Positions 36,255-46,577 of a stretch of DNA of 64,000 nucleotides are shown piece by piece. The notes under the pieces were generated by a model. That model was not told where the DNA came from, ran no database searches, and was given only the letters and a program-made list of their open reading frames with translations. Source of the DNA: Falsiroseomonas sp051859025 (lineage in GTDB: Bacteria > Pseudomonadota > Alphaproteobacteria > Acetobacterales > Acetobacteraceae); NCBI RefSeq assembly GCF_051859025.1, contig NZ_JBHYGL010000040.1, forward strand, positions 152,283 to 216,282, written 5' to 3'. Numbering within the stretch: the stretch's first letter is position 1; the number at the start of each line of letters is the position of its first letter. A program made the position numbers and the translations under genes.

Positions 36255-36764
36255 ATGCCCCAACTCTCCTGCCTCACCCCCGTTGGCGACGTCACCTTCT
36301 CGGAAGATGAAGGCGCCATCGTCGCGCTCGACTGGGGCCGCGGCCGCGACCAGGACCGAACGCCCCTGCTGGTCGAAGCCGTCGCCCAGCTGCAGGACTA
36401 TTTCGACGGCAAGCGCATGACCTTCGACCTGCCGCTCTCCCCCTTCGGTTCCGCCTTCCAGCGTCGGGTCTGGGACGCGCTGCGCGCCATTCCCCCCGGC
36501 GAGACACGGTCCTATGGTGACCTCGCCCAGTCACTAGGTTCTTCCGCCCGCGCCATCGGACAGGCGAATGGCGCCAACCCGATACCGATCGTCATCCCCT
36601 GTCATCGCGTGGTTGCCGCGGCCGGAAGGCTCGGCGGCTATTCCGGCGGTGACGGTGCTTCCACCAAGCGCGTGCTGCTCGATCTGGAGCGGCGCGCGAC
36701 CACCACTCCCAACGGCCCCCAGGCCGAACTCTTCCCCTCATCCCCAGGGACCACCCCCCGATGA
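36255..36764 (+). CDS. ogt: Methylated-DNA-[protein]-cysteine S-methyltransferase
   Basis: A suicide repair protein that takes the methyl group from O6-methylguanine. The 169-residue chain carries IPCHRVV with the acceptor Cys at 116, preceded by the helix-turn-helix region ETRSYGDLAQSLG and the NGANPIPI Asn hinge. A C-terminal tail of about 20 residues is extra. The stop overlaps the quinone oxidoreductase start by four bases. Confidence 0.93.
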   Translation: MPQLSCLTPVGDVTFSEDEGAIVALDWGRGRDQDRTPLLVEAVAQLQDYFDGKRMTFDLPLSPFGSAFQRRVWDALRAIPPGETRSYGDLAQSLGSSARAIGQANGANPIPIVIPCHRVVAAAGRLGGYSGGDGASTKRVLLDLERRATTTPNGPQAELFPSSPGTTPR

Positions 36765-37732
36765 ACCATGCCATCCGCGTCCATGAATATGGCGGCCCCG
36801 AGAAGATGGTCTGGGAGGATGTCCCCCTCCCCTCGCCCAAGGCCGGTGAGGCGCTGGTCCGCCACAAGGCCGTCGGCCTGAACTACATCGACGTCTACTT
36901 CCGCACTGGCCTCTACAAGGCGCCCGCCCTGCCCGCCACCATCGGCATGGAAGCCTCCGGCATCGTCGAGGCCATCGGCGAAGGCGTCACCAACGTCGCC
37001 CCTGGCGACCGCGTCGCCTACGCCACGGCCCCCATCGGCGCCTATGCGGAGGCCCGCACCATCAAGGCCGACCGCCTGGTGAAGGTGCCGGAGGCCATCG
37101 GCTTCGATCAGGCCGCCGCCATGATGCTCCAGGGCATGACGGCGGGCTTCCTGCTGACCCGCACCTATAAGGTGCAGCCCGGCCAGACCATCCTGGTCCA
37201 TGCCGCCGCCGGCGGCGTCGGCCTCATCATGACGCAATGGGCCAAGCACCTCGGCGCCACCGTCATCGGCTGCGTCAGCACGGAGGAGAAGGCCGAACTC
37301 TCCCGCGCCCATGGCGCGGACCACGTCGTGGTCGGCATCGAAGGCCTGCCCGCCAAGGTCAAGGAGATCACCGGCGGCGCCATGCTGCCCGTCGTCTTCG
37401 ACAGCGTCGGCCGCGATACCTTCACCACCTCGCTCGACTGCCTGGCGCCCTACGGGATGATGGTCTCCTACGGCAACGCCTCCGGCCCCGTGACGACCGA
37501 TATCGGCATCCTCGCCGCCAAGGGCTCGCTCTACCTCACGCGCCCGACACTCGCGACCTACACGTCCAAGCGGGAAGACCTGGAAGCCCATGCGGCGGCG
37601 CTGTTCGACGTCGTCGCCAAGGGCGCGGTGAAGATCCGGGTGAACCAGAGCTTCGCGCTGAAGGATGCGGCGGAAGCCCACCGGGCGCTCGAGGCGCGGA
37701 AGACGACGGGGAGCACGGTGCTCCTCCCATAA
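36761..37732 (+). CDS. NADPH:quinone oxidoreductase (zeta-crystallin type)
   Basis: A 323-residue zinc-free medium-chain reductase. GLNYIDVYFRTGLY (about 39-52) and the C-terminal HRALEARKTTGSTVL are typical of QOR; the NADPH-binding motif is HAAAGGVGL. It reduces quinones by one or two electrons. It is translationally coupled to ogt by an ATGA overlap. Confidence 0.9.
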   Translation: MNHAIRVHEYGGPEKMVWEDVPLPSPKAGEALVRHKAVGLNYIDVYFRTGLYKAPALPATIGMEASGIVEAIGEGVTNVAPGDRVAYATAPIGAYAEARTIKADRLVKVPEAIGFDQAAAMMLQGMTAGFLLTRTYKVQPGQTILVHAAAGGVGLIMTQWAKHLGATVIGCVSTEEKAELSRAHGADHVVVGIEGLPAKVKEITGGAMLPVVFDSVGRDTFTTSLDCLAPYGMMVSYGNASGPVTTDIGILAAKGSLYLTRPTLATYTSKREDLEAHAAALFDVVAKGAVKIRVNQSFALKDAAEAHRALEARKTTGSTVLLP

Positions 37733-37735
37733 GGA

Positions 37736-37823
37736 AGATACGGGGGCTCTGCCCCTCCCCGGTGGAAAAGGACGGGGGCTCTGCCCCCGTAACCCCCGCC
37801 GGGGGCCGTGGCGGCCCCCGGGC
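37736..37823. repeat. GC-hairpin pair between convergent genes (weak relative of the mosaic family)
   Basis: ACGGGGGC/GCCCCCGT with loop TCT (37772-37790) and CCGGGGGCC/GGCCCCCGG around 37799-37822. A near-copy GGGGGCTCTGCCCC lies at 37742. The stems can end transcription from both sides, but the T-tracts are absent. Confidence 0.6.
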
Positions 37824-37830
37824 CCCGCCT

Positions 37831-38583
37831 TCAGTCTTTCAGCAGGTAGACGTAGCGGTAGCGCTCGATCAGGCCGAGGCCGGCATTGAGCGTCAGTGAG
37901 GCCCTGTTGGTGCAGGCGACCTGGGCATAGGCCCAGCTGGCGCCCTGCGCGGCAGCCCAGGCGCCGGCGGCGGCCATCACCCGCTGGCCGAGGCCGCGCC
38001 GGCGGAACTCCGGGCGGACGGACAGGTCGAACAGACCAGCCAGGGGACCATCGGCGGTGACGAAGGCGGTGGCCGCCGGCACGCCATCCTCATGCAGCAA
38101 CACCCAGGCCGCGGGTACGGCCAGCAGACCGGCCATCCCCGCCTTCTCCGCCCGCCTCGCCGGGGATTGATGCTCCGCCGTCGCCACCACCACCATCCAG
38201 CGATCCTCCGGACCGGAGAGGATCTCCACGGCCGGATCGGTCTTGGCGAAATCCGTCAGGGGCCCCGCGATCACCTGGCTCTCGTCATGGCGCCGGTAGC
38301 CCCGCGCCTCCAGCATCCGCACCATCCCCGTGGGGTCGAGCGGCGTGGAGCGGAAGCGGCAGACCTGGCCCATGCGGGCATAGAAGGCCTCGATGCGATC
38401 GATCCGCGCCGCCAGCCCCGGATCGGGCCGCGGGTCCATCGGGCAGGCCGCATTCGCCCTTCCCGTGCCGCCGAGGTAGCGGCGCACCACGAAAGGCCCG
38501 TCGAATATCAGCTTCGGCGCCGGCACCGCCGTCAGCGTCGCCTGTTCGATGGCGAGGACGCCCGGAAACTCAGTCACGCTCAT
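37831..38583 (-). CDS. GNAT family N-acetyltransferase
   Basis: 250 residues. The N-terminal half is divergent; the C-terminal half (about 120-245) is a GNAT domain with LFDLSVRPEFRRRGLGQRVM as the acetyl-CoA site and NAGLGLIERYRYVYLLK at the end. The substrate is not known. ATG 38583 overlaps the HD-domain gene stop by four bases. Confidence 0.85.
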   Translation of the reverse strand: MSVTEFPGVLAIEQATLTAVPAPKLIFDGPFVVRRYLGGTGRANAACPMDPRPDPGLAARIDRIEAFYARMGQVCRFRSTPLDPTGMVRMLEARGYRRHDESQVIAGPLTDFAKTDPAVEILSGPEDRWMVVVATAEHQSPARRAEKAGMAGLLAVPAAWVLLHEDGVPAATAFVTADGPLAGLFDLSVRPEFRRRGLGQRVMAAAGAWAAAQGASWAYAQVACTNRASLTLNAGLGLIERYRYVYLLKD

Positions 38584-39164
38584 GCCTCTTGCGCCAGCCT
38601 GGCCACGGCTTCCCGGTAGGTCACCTCGAACAACACATCGAGGGCCGGGTTCACCCCCCGCAGCCCCGCCGCTACCCGCCCGGCCCAGCCGATGTATTCC
38701 AGCCGCCTGGCATGGTCCCACCCCGCTGGCGGACTGGCGGCGATGGCACGGAGGTTGGAAATCTTGTCCGCCAGCTTCAGCATCTTCGCCGCATCGGTCT
38801 TCTTCGGCGCAAGTCGCACCTGCAAGGCCTTGCGGACCTCCTTCGGCAGGGATTTGTCATCCGTCGCCTCGGCCACGACGCCCGCGACCACCTCGCCGAA
38901 TTCTGCCACCAGGCGCTCATGCGTGATGGGGTCGGGGTCCTTGTCGCTGTCCTCGACCGTGTCGTGCAGCAGCCCGGCCAGGACCGCCTCCTCCGGCGCG
39001 CCATGCGCGGCCAGGATGGCGGCGACCTCCAGCACATGGTTCACATAGGGCTCGGCGGAGGCGCCCTTGCGCTTGTGCGTGGCGTGGACGCGGGCGGCGA
39101 AGGTGGCGGCGCGCAGCAGGCGCGCCTCGGGGCGTTCGGGGTCCCGCATCGGGATGGTGTCCAT
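38580..39164 (-). CDS. HD-domain protein, (p)ppGpp-hydrolase-like
   Basis: 194 residues formed by one HD domain. The order ARVHATHKRKG (His27), PYVNHVLEVA (His43), GLLHDTVEDS (His67-Asp68 and Glu71-Asp72) is that of the hydrolase half of RelA/SpoT and of small MESH1-type enzymes, which remove pyrophosphate from (p)ppGpp using Mn2+. No synthetase domain is present. A different nucleotide substrate is possible. It heads a two-gene operon with the acetyltransferase. Confidence 0.75.
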   Translation of the reverse strand: MDTIPMRDPERPEARLLRAATFAARVHATHKRKGASAEPYVNHVLEVAAILAAHGAPEEAVLAGLLHDTVEDSDKDPDPITHERLVAEFGEVVAGVVAEATDDKSLPKEVRKALQVRLAPKKTDAAKMLKLADKISNLRAIAASPPAGWDHARRLEYIGWAGRVAAGLRGVNPALDVLFEVTYREAVARLAQEA

Positions 39165-39242
39165 GGGTGTCTCGGTGTCCTTCCGGCGCCATCATGCGCC
39201 GCGGCTGGCCTGGCGTCAGCGTGGTGTCTGGCGGAGGCAGGA

Positions 39243-39656
39243 ATGCAGCGATCGATGAGGCGAGCGATCCGGGGCGCCCCCCGCCTCGCGGTCCCGGCCT
39301 CCCTTGCCCTGCTCGGCCTCCTCCTGCTGGCGAACCCCGCCGCGGCCGGAGCCAGTCCCGTGACCCGGGCGGAGGAGCAATTGCGCTTCGCCCTTGCCGT
39401 GCTCTGCCCGCGCTGTGCCGACGATATGGGGGTGACGGGAATCAACCGTCCGATGCGGCGCGCCATCGTGGCGGGCGCGGCGCTGGAGGTTGCGCGCGAT
39501 GCCCTGGTCATCGCCGTGGAGGCCGGCAGCCATCGCCCCGCCGCCGCCTTGCGGCCCGTGGGTCGCGCCCTGCAGGCGCTGGAATCGCTGGATGAGGAAG
39601 CCGCCGCGAGGCAGGCGCGGCGTGCGCTGCGGATGCTAGAACCGCTGCCGCGGTAG
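39243..39656 (+). CDS. Exported hypothetical protein with CxxC
   Basis: 137 residues. A basic N-terminus and a hydrophobic stretch (ALLGLLLLANPAAAGA) form a signal peptide. The mature part is helical, with LCPRCADD giving a C-x-x-C pair. No family is recognised; a small periplasmic redox or metal-binding protein is one reading. Confidence 0.5.
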   Translation: MQRSMRRAIRGAPRLAVPASLALLGLLLLANPAAAGASPVTRAEEQLRFALAVLCPRCADDMGVTGINRPMRRAIVAGAALEVARDALVIAVEAGSHRPAAALRPVGRALQALESLDEEAAARQARRALRMLEPLPR

Positions 39657-39714
39657 GATGGCCGCGGTAGGACAGTTGGGCGACGGGGCCGAAGCCCTCG
39701 CCGCCCGCGTTTCC

Positions 39715-40989
<1,275 letters not shown>

Positions 40990-41267
40990 GGGCGGACGCG
41001 TCCCGCGGTAAGGGAGATCAGGCGACCCCTGGCAGAGGCGGAGCGGGCGGGCAGCGTGGCCGGAAGGCCAACATCACCGTGCCCTTTGCCCGCCGCGCGC
41101 CCCGTTCTCGGGCTTTGTCGCGGTGACCAGGGAGCTTGGGGAGGGAGGGACCGGCAGCGCCGCACCGACCGCCTGGAACCCGAACCGGGGAACCGCCAGG
41201 AAGAAGGGGGCAACGCACGACCGATTGCCGGAAGGCGATTCGACCCTAAGGAGGTGAACAGCCCCCG

Positions 41268-43112
41268 TCAACCAGCAGATGGAAGGCGGCGACGTACATT
41301 CAAGGGGTTTCGCCCCGCGGCTGAGACCCCATCCCACGCCCCGCCTCGCCTGAACGCCTCCACCGGCCACAGGCTCGCCGCCGGCGCCACCCGTTCCAGC
41401 CTGGCCCCGCCCGGGCCTGGCAGCAGCGCCAGCACGCGATCGTGATACCGGTCGAGCCCCGGCCGGTGGCCGATCGACAGCAGCGCCGCGCCGGCCAGCT
41501 CCGCCTCGAACAGCGCGAACATGGCGGCCTGGTTGGCCTCGTCCAGGGCGGAGGTCGCCTCATCCATGAAGACCCAGCGCGGCCGGTGCAGCAGCAGCCG
41601 CGCGAAGCCGAGGCGCTGCTGCTCCCCCAGCGACAGCACGCGGTCCCACCGCGCCACGGTGTCGATCTGCGGGACCAGCGCGCCCAGGCGGCAGCGGCGC
41701 AGCGCCTCGGCGGCCTCCGCCGTCCCGAAGGCATCGGCCGCGGCGGGATAGGCCAGTGCCGCCCGCAGGCTGCCGAGTGGCAGGTAGGGGCGCTGGGGCA
41801 TGAACAGAGTCGTCGCGCGGTCCGGCACGGCGATGCTGCCCCGGCCCCAGGGCCAGATGCCCGCGATGGCACGGAACAGCGTCGATTTCCCGCTGCCGCT
41901 CTCCCCCGTCACCAGCACGCGCTCGCCGGGCCGCAGGGTGATCTCGGCGTCCAGCACCAAGGCGCGGCCGCAGGCGGTGCCCAGGCTGAGGCCCGACAGA
42001 ACCAGCATCGGCCCGGGCGCGATGGCGATGCCCGCTTGGGCGCCCTCCCCTGGTCCGGCCCCATCCGCCGCCTCGCAGGCCTGCTCCAACTCCACCACCC
42101 GCGCCACATGGCTGCGCCAATCCGCCAGCCGCGGCCAGTTCTCCACGAACCAGGACAGCGCGCGCGTCACCTCCACGAAGGCCTGCGTCATCTGCATCAG
42201 CATGCCGAGCGTGATGGCGCCCGCGAAGAAGCGCGGCGCGCCCAGCAGCAGCGGCAGCACGCCGGCCACCGCCATGTAGCCCGCGCCCAGCCACATCAGC
42301 TGCCGCTCGCTCCGCAGCAGCCGCAGCATGGCGGCCTCCACGCCGGCATAGGCGCGGGCCAGGCCGCGTTCCTCATCCGCCGCGCCGCGGATCAGGGCGA
42401 TGCCCTCCCCATATTCGCGGATGCGCAGCAAGGCGAAGCGGTGGTCAGCCTCCGCCTTGTTGCGGTCGAGGTGGATGCTCGGCATGGCTCGCCCGACCCG
42501 CCACACCACCAGCGCCCCGAGCCCCGAATAGATCGCGGCCGCGATCACCATGCTGCCCGGCACGCCGATGGTGGTGCCGCCGACCGTCACCGCCAGCGTG
42601 CCGGACAGGTGCCACAGCAGCCCGGCGAAGCAGGCGAACAGCGCCACGCTGTGCAGCAGCCCCAGCGCCAGGTCGACGGTCATGATGGTGGCCCAGCGCG
42701 TATTCTCCCCGATCCGCTGGTCCGGGTTGTCGGCGGCCCCCTCCCCCATCTCCATCCGGTAGTGCCGATGGTCTGTCAGCATCGCGCCCTGCAGCTTCAG
42801 CACCAGCCAGCGCCGCCACAGGAAGGCCAGCACCTGCCGCGCCCAGAGCCGCCCGACTGCCACCGCCATGCTGAGCAATGTCAGCGCCACGAACCACCAG
42901 AGCTGGCCCTGGAAGGCGGCCGCATCGCGCTGGTCCAGCGCGTCGAAGGCATCGCGCTGCCAGTCGCTGAAGGCATAGGACAGTGCGATCTGCAGCAAGG
43001 TCAGCGCCACCGCCGCGGCGGTCAGGCCCCAGGCCGTGGCCGGCGCCGCGCGATACCAGCCGCGCGCCAGGCGCCAGGTGTCCCGCAGCGCGCCGTCGGT
43101 TTCCACCGCCAT
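41268..43112 (-). CDS. ABC transporter, fused membrane and ATPase domains (SbmA/YddA type)
   Basis: 614 residues. Six hydrophobic segments fill the first 310 residues, with the family marks YAFSDWQRDAFDALDQRD and the NPDQRI motif (129-134). The C-terminal ATPase has Walker A GESGSGKST (403-411), signature LSLGEQQR (493-500) and Walker B WVFMDE (513-518). Relatives import peptides or cofactors or move lipids; the substrate is not known. The gene ends just beyond a 278-base gap before rho. Confidence 0.9.
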   Translation of the reverse strand: MAVETDGALRDTWRLARGWYRAAPATAWGLTAAAVALTLLQIALSYAFSDWQRDAFDALDQRDAAAFQGQLWWFVALTLLSMAVAVGRLWARQVLAFLWRRWLVLKLQGAMLTDHRHYRMEMGEGAADNPDQRIGENTRWATIMTVDLALGLLHSVALFACFAGLLWHLSGTLAVTVGGTTIGVPGSMVIAAAIYSGLGALVVWRVGRAMPSIHLDRNKAEADHRFALLRIREYGEGIALIRGAADEERGLARAYAGVEAAMLRLLRSERQLMWLGAGYMAVAGVLPLLLGAPRFFAGAITLGMLMQMTQAFVEVTRALSWFVENWPRLADWRSHVARVVELEQACEAADGAGPGEGAQAGIAIAPGPMLVLSGLSLGTACGRALVLDAEITLRPGERVLVTGESGSGKSTLFRAIAGIWPWGRGSIAVPDRATTLFMPQRPYLPLGSLRAALAYPAAADAFGTAEAAEALRRCRLGALVPQIDTVARWDRVLSLGEQQRLGFARLLLHRPRWVFMDEATSALDEANQAAMFALFEAELAGAALLSIGHRPGLDRYHDRVLALLPGPGGARLERVAPAASLWPVEAFRRGGAWDGVSAAGRNPLNVRRRLPSAG

Positions 43113-43138
43113 CCAGGCCCCTCCCCCAGCAGGAGCCT

Positions 43139-43152
43139 AATTCGTATACAAT
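43139..43152. promoter_or_regulatory. AT-rich operator- or promoter-like site upstream of the ABC gene
   Basis: AATTCGTATACAAT with the palindromic core GTATAC stands out in a GC-rich gap. A related ATTGTATGCAAT occurs at 47860-47871. Such ATTGTATACAAT-like sites are bound by some GntR-type repressors. Confidence 0.35.
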
Positions 43153-43209
43153 AGATCGTGAGCAAGCAATCTTGAACTGAGGCCGGGCCGCAGCCCATCC
43201 GCCCACCGA

Positions 43210-43662
43210 TCAGAACGGCTTCGCGATCACCATGAAGACGATGAGGATCATCAGCACCGTCGGCACCTCATTCAGCATTCGCCAGCCGCGTTCCGTCCGC
43301 GGGCGCTCGTCGCGCTCGAAGGCTCGGCGTGCGCGCCCCAGATCCATGTGGAACCAGGTCATCACCAGGACGGAGGCGAATTTCAGGTGCCACCACCCCG
43401 CCGTCCAATCCACCACCCCCGGCGTCAGCACCAGCAGCAGGCCGAACGCCCAGGTGGCGATCATGGCGGGGTTCATGATGGCCTTGAGCAGCCGGCGCTC
43501 CATCACCTTGAAGGTCTGGGACCGCACATCCTCCGGCGCCACCTGCATGTGGTAGATGAACAGCCTTGGCAGGTAGAACAGCCCCGCCATCCAGGCGATG
43601 ACGGAGATCAGGTGCAGCGACTTGATCCACACATAGGCAGGCGCCAGGAAGTCCATCGTCAT
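43210..43662 (-). CDS. hemJ: Protoporphyrinogen IX oxidase HemJ
   Basis: HemJ oxidises protoporphyrinogen IX to protoporphyrin IX in bacteria without HemG or HemY. The 150-residue membrane protein has four helices and the conserved LHLISVIAWMAGLFYLPR (17-33), with His17 as the expected haem ligand and a second conserved region around His38. Its product feeds HemH, encoded 1.7 kb away. The start overlaps the Bug-receptor stop by four bases. Confidence 0.93.
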   Translation of the reverse strand: MTMDFLAPAYVWIKSLHLISVIAWMAGLFYLPRLFIYHMQVAPEDVRSQTFKVMERRLLKAIMNPAMIATWAFGLLLVLTPGVVDWTAGWWHLKFASVLVMTWFHMDLGRARRAFERDERPRTERGWRMLNEVPTVLMILIVFMVIAKPF

Positions 43663-44612
43663 CTTGTCCCCTCGCGCGCCAGGCCCAGGTCGCGCAGCAC
43701 GGTGGCGTTCATGGTGCTTTCGGCCGCGAAGCGGTCGCGGAAGGCGGCGCCGTTCAGGTGCAGCGGGATGGCGTTCAGCCGTTCCGCCGCCGTCCGGAAG
43801 CTTTCCGCCCCCACCGCCGTGGCGCAGGCGCGTTCCAGCACCGCGGCGGCGGCGTCCGGGATGCCGGCGGGCGCCAGGATGCCGCCATGGGAGCTTCCTT
43901 CCAGCGGCTGGCCGAGTTCCGCCAGCGTCGGCACGGCGGGCAGGCCCGCCAGCCTCTCCCGCGCCAGCACGCCCAGCACGGGCAGGCCCGTGGCGGCGGG
44001 GATGGAGCCGCTTTCGATGAACATGTGGATCTGCCCGCCGAGTGCCGCCTGCGCCATCGGCCCGGCGCCGGTGAAGGGCACGTGCAGCCCCTCGATCCCG
44101 TTCGCCTTCAGCAGGGCGGCGGTCAGGATGTGCTGGGTGCTGCCCTGGCCGGGGGAGCCGAAGATCAGTGCCTCCTTCTCCCGCCGCCCGAAGGCGACCA
44201 TGCCGGCCAGGTCCGTGAAGGGCGCCTGCCGGCCCAGCACGACGACCTGCGGGTTGTCATAGACCAGGCAGAGGAAGCGGAAGCTGTCCATGCCGTAGCT
44301 CAGCGCCACCTGGTGGGGCTGGGCCGTGATGGGGTTGTTGGGGCTGAACAGCAGCGTCAGCCCATCCGGCCGGGCCCGCGCCGCTTCCGCCGCGCCGATC
44401 GTGCCCGCCGCGCCGCCGCGATTCTGCACCACCACCGTCTGGCCGAGCGCGCGGGACAGTTCCGGCTGCAAGGCCCGCGCCATCAGATCCGTATTGCCGC
44501 CAGGGGGATAGCCGACGATCAGCGTGATCGGCCGCGACGGAAACTCCTGCGCCGTCGCCGTGCCGGCTGCCAGCGCCAGAAGCGCCGCGCCGATGAATCG
44601 CATGAACCGCAT
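43659..44612 (-). CDS. Bug-family (TTT) periplasmic substrate receptor
   Basis: 317 residues with a signal peptide ending at ATAQEFP. The mature part opens with RPITLIVGYPPGGNTDLMAR, the usual Bug beginning, and has GGAAGTIGA and GSPGQGSTQHI. Bug proteins bind small carboxylates for tripartite tricarboxylate transporters; no TctA/TctB is nearby, as is common for this expanded family in Acetobacteraceae and Burkholderiales. Co-directional with hemJ but functionally unrelated. Confidence 0.9.
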   Translation of the reverse strand: MRFMRFIGAALLALAAGTATAQEFPSRPITLIVGYPPGGNTDLMARALQPELSRALGQTVVVQNRGGAAGTIGAAEAARARPDGLTLLFSPNNPITAQPHQVALSYGMDSFRFLCLVYDNPQVVVLGRQAPFTDLAGMVAFGRREKEALIFGSPGQGSTQHILTAALLKANGIEGLHVPFTGAGPMAQAALGGQIHMFIESGSIPAATGLPVLGVLARERLAGLPAVPTLAELGQPLEGSSHGGILAPAGIPDAAAAVLERACATAVGAESFRTAAERLNAIPLHLNGAAFRDRFAAESTMNATVLRDLGLAREGTR

Positions 44613-44659
44613 GTGCCGATCCTCCCCGCGCGAAGGCTATCAGCCCTCGGCAGACAGCG

Positions 44660-45331
44660 TCAGCCCTGCCCCGACGGCTCCAGCCCGAGCAGCCCAGGCA
44701 GTTCCGCCATACTGAGGAAAGTCTCGGCCCCCACGGCCTGCAGGGCGGCGGCCGGCGTGGGGTGCGCGAAGCCCAGCACCCGGCAGCCCGCGGCCCGGCC
44801 GGCGCGCGCGCCCGTCACGCTGTCCTCCACCACCACGCAATCATGCGGGTCCACCCCGCAGGCGGCGGCGGCGGCGCGGTACATGTCGGGCGCCGGCTTC
44901 GGGTTCGGCACGTCGTTGTAGGTGAAGGACCGGCCGCGGAAGATCTCCGCCAGGCCGAGCCCCGCCAGCTTGGTGTTGAGTTCGGGGCGGGAGGAGTTGC
45001 TCGCCACCGCCACCGGGATGCCGGCCGCGATGATTTTCTGCAGTGCCGCCAGCACGCCCGGCACCGGCACGACTTCCGAATGCAGTTCGTGTAGCACCCG
45101 GCGCACCACGCCCTGGATGAAGTCCCCCGGCACCGAATCCGGGCCGAGCCGCTGCTGAACCCGGGGCACGATCGCTTCCCAGGACAGGCCCATGAAGTGA
45201 CGCTCGCACTCCTCGGGCGTCATTTCCCAGCCGAGCGCGCTGATTTCCTCGGCCATGATGCGGTTATGCATCGCCTCGGTATCCGCCAGCACGCCGTCGC
45301 AATCGAACAGCACGGCGGCAGGGCGTTGCAT
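44660..45331 (-). CDS. HAD-superfamily phosphatase/phosphoglucomutase-like
   Basis: 223 residues. LFDCDGVLADTE (8-19) provides the nucleophile Asp10 and Asp12; SNSSRPELN is motif II, and NPKPAPDMY with VVEDSVTGARAG gives motifs III and IV. The cap is of the C1 helical type. It could be a phosphoglycolate-type phosphatase or beta-phosphoglucomutase; specificity is open. The start codon overlaps the hemH stop by one base (TGATG). Confidence 0.85.
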   Translation of the reverse strand: MQRPAAVLFDCDGVLADTEAMHNRIMAEEISALGWEMTPEECERHFMGLSWEAIVPRVQQRLGPDSVPGDFIQGVVRRVLHELHSEVVPVPGVLAALQKIIAAGIPVAVASNSSRPELNTKLAGLGLAEIFRGRSFTYNDVPNPKPAPDMYRAAAAACGVDPHDCVVVEDSVTGARAGRAAGCRVLGFAHPTPAAALQAVGAETFLSMAELPGLLGLEPSGQG

Positions 45332-46464
45332 CACGCGCGTTCCCGGGCGCGCTGCATGGCGGCCATCAGCGTCGCATGGGGGCAATCCCCGTGCTGCTTC
45401 GGGCATTGCCGGGGCCCGGCGAAGGAACAAAGGTTCCGCCCGCTGCCCCTGGCGTGGCTGACCAAATCGGCCAGGGCGGCGATGAAGGCGGGGTCCGAAT
45501 TCTGCGCCGGCGCCCGGTAGTAGCCGGGGACGCCGAGCTTCTCGGCCTCCTCCCGGTACTCGACATCCAGCTCGACCAGCGTCTCCGAATGCTCGGAGGT
45601 GAAGGCGATCGGCACCACCAGCACCGCCACCTTGTCATGCCCCGCCCGTTCCAGCTCATCCTCGGTCGAGGGGCCGATCCATTTCTGCGGCGTGACGCGG
45701 GACTGGAAGCAGACCACGTGGTCGAGGCCGGGCAGGTCCAGATGCGCCATCACGGAGGCGACGGTCTGCTCCACCTGCCACTGGTAGGGGTCGCCCGACT
45801 TCACGATGCTCTCCGGCAGCCCATGGGCGCTGAACAGCACGCGGAGCGGGATGGCGGGGTCCAGATCCGCCCGCGCCTTGTCCCAGGCGCCCCGCACCAG
45901 CGCGGCGGTGGCCTTGGCGAAGCCGGGGTGGGAGTGGAAGCAGCACAGCGTGGTGGTCGGCACGTCGAGCTTCGCCCGCGCCGCGGCCCGCGCCCAGTCG
46001 ATGGCGCTGCTGCCCGTGGTGGTGGTGGAGAACTGCGGATAGAGCGGCAGCAGCAGCACCTCGTCCGGTGCCCATTCCTTCACGGCCCGCGCCGTCTCGT
46101 CGCTCATCGGGTGCCAGTAGCGCATGGCGACGAAGCACTTGGTCTCGGTCGTCGTGTCCTGGCGCAGCAGGGCCTCCAGCGCCGCGGCCTGCTCCTCCGT
46201 CAGCTCCCGCAGCGGGGATTTGCCGCCTAGGATGGCGTAGTTCTCCGTCGCCGGCTTGGTCCGCCGCCAGGCGATGATGCGGCCGAGCCAGGGGCGCACG
46301 AAGCCCGGCACCCGCAGGATGGCGGGATCGGTGAATAGGTTGACCAGGAAGGGGCGGATGCTCTCCGGCGCGTCGGGCCCGCCAAGGTTGAACAGCACGA
46401 CCGCCACGCGGCGACGCGCGCCGGTGGCGGTCGGGACGGGCAGGGAAGGGCTGGGAAGATCCAT
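45331..46464 (-). CDS. hemH: Ferrochelatase
   Basis: HemH inserts Fe2+ into protoporphyrin IX, the last step of haem synthesis. The 377-residue chain has NLGGPDAPESI near the start, FSAHGLPESIV with the metal-binding His, and FTSEHSETLVELD with the conserved acidic residues. The C-terminus carries LCSF..., QCP and DCPH cysteines. Caulobacter-type ferrochelatases bind a [2Fe-2S] cluster with C-terminal Cys, so a cluster is likely here; this is inferred. Confidence 0.94.
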   Translation of the reverse strand: MDLPSPSLPVPTATGARRRVAVVLFNLGGPDAPESIRPFLVNLFTDPAILRVPGFVRPWLGRIIAWRRTKPATENYAILGGKSPLRELTEEQAAALEALLRQDTTTETKCFVAMRYWHPMSDETARAVKEWAPDEVLLLPLYPQFSTTTTGSSAIDWARAAARAKLDVPTTTLCCFHSHPGFAKATAALVRGAWDKARADLDPAIPLRVLFSAHGLPESIVKSGDPYQWQVEQTVASVMAHLDLPGLDHVVCFQSRVTPQKWIGPSTEDELERAGHDKVAVLVVPIAFTSEHSETLVELDVEYREEAEKLGVPGYYRAPAQNSDPAFIAALADLVSHARGSGRNLCSFAGPRQCPKQHGDCPHATLMAAMQRARERA

Positions 46465-46577
46465 GGTGCGCGGGACATGCCACGTCGCGGCCCGGGGTCA
46501 AGGCCACGCTTCGCCGGGAAAGCGATGAAAGCGCGAAAGGGGGCGATTCCGGCCCGGAATCGCCCCGCCTGCGGGCG

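Noticed and set aside
40990..41267. Rho autoregulatory leader upstream of rho
   Set aside because: Leaders of this kind are known, but I see no clear hairpin or C-rich Rho site that separates it from the general GC background.
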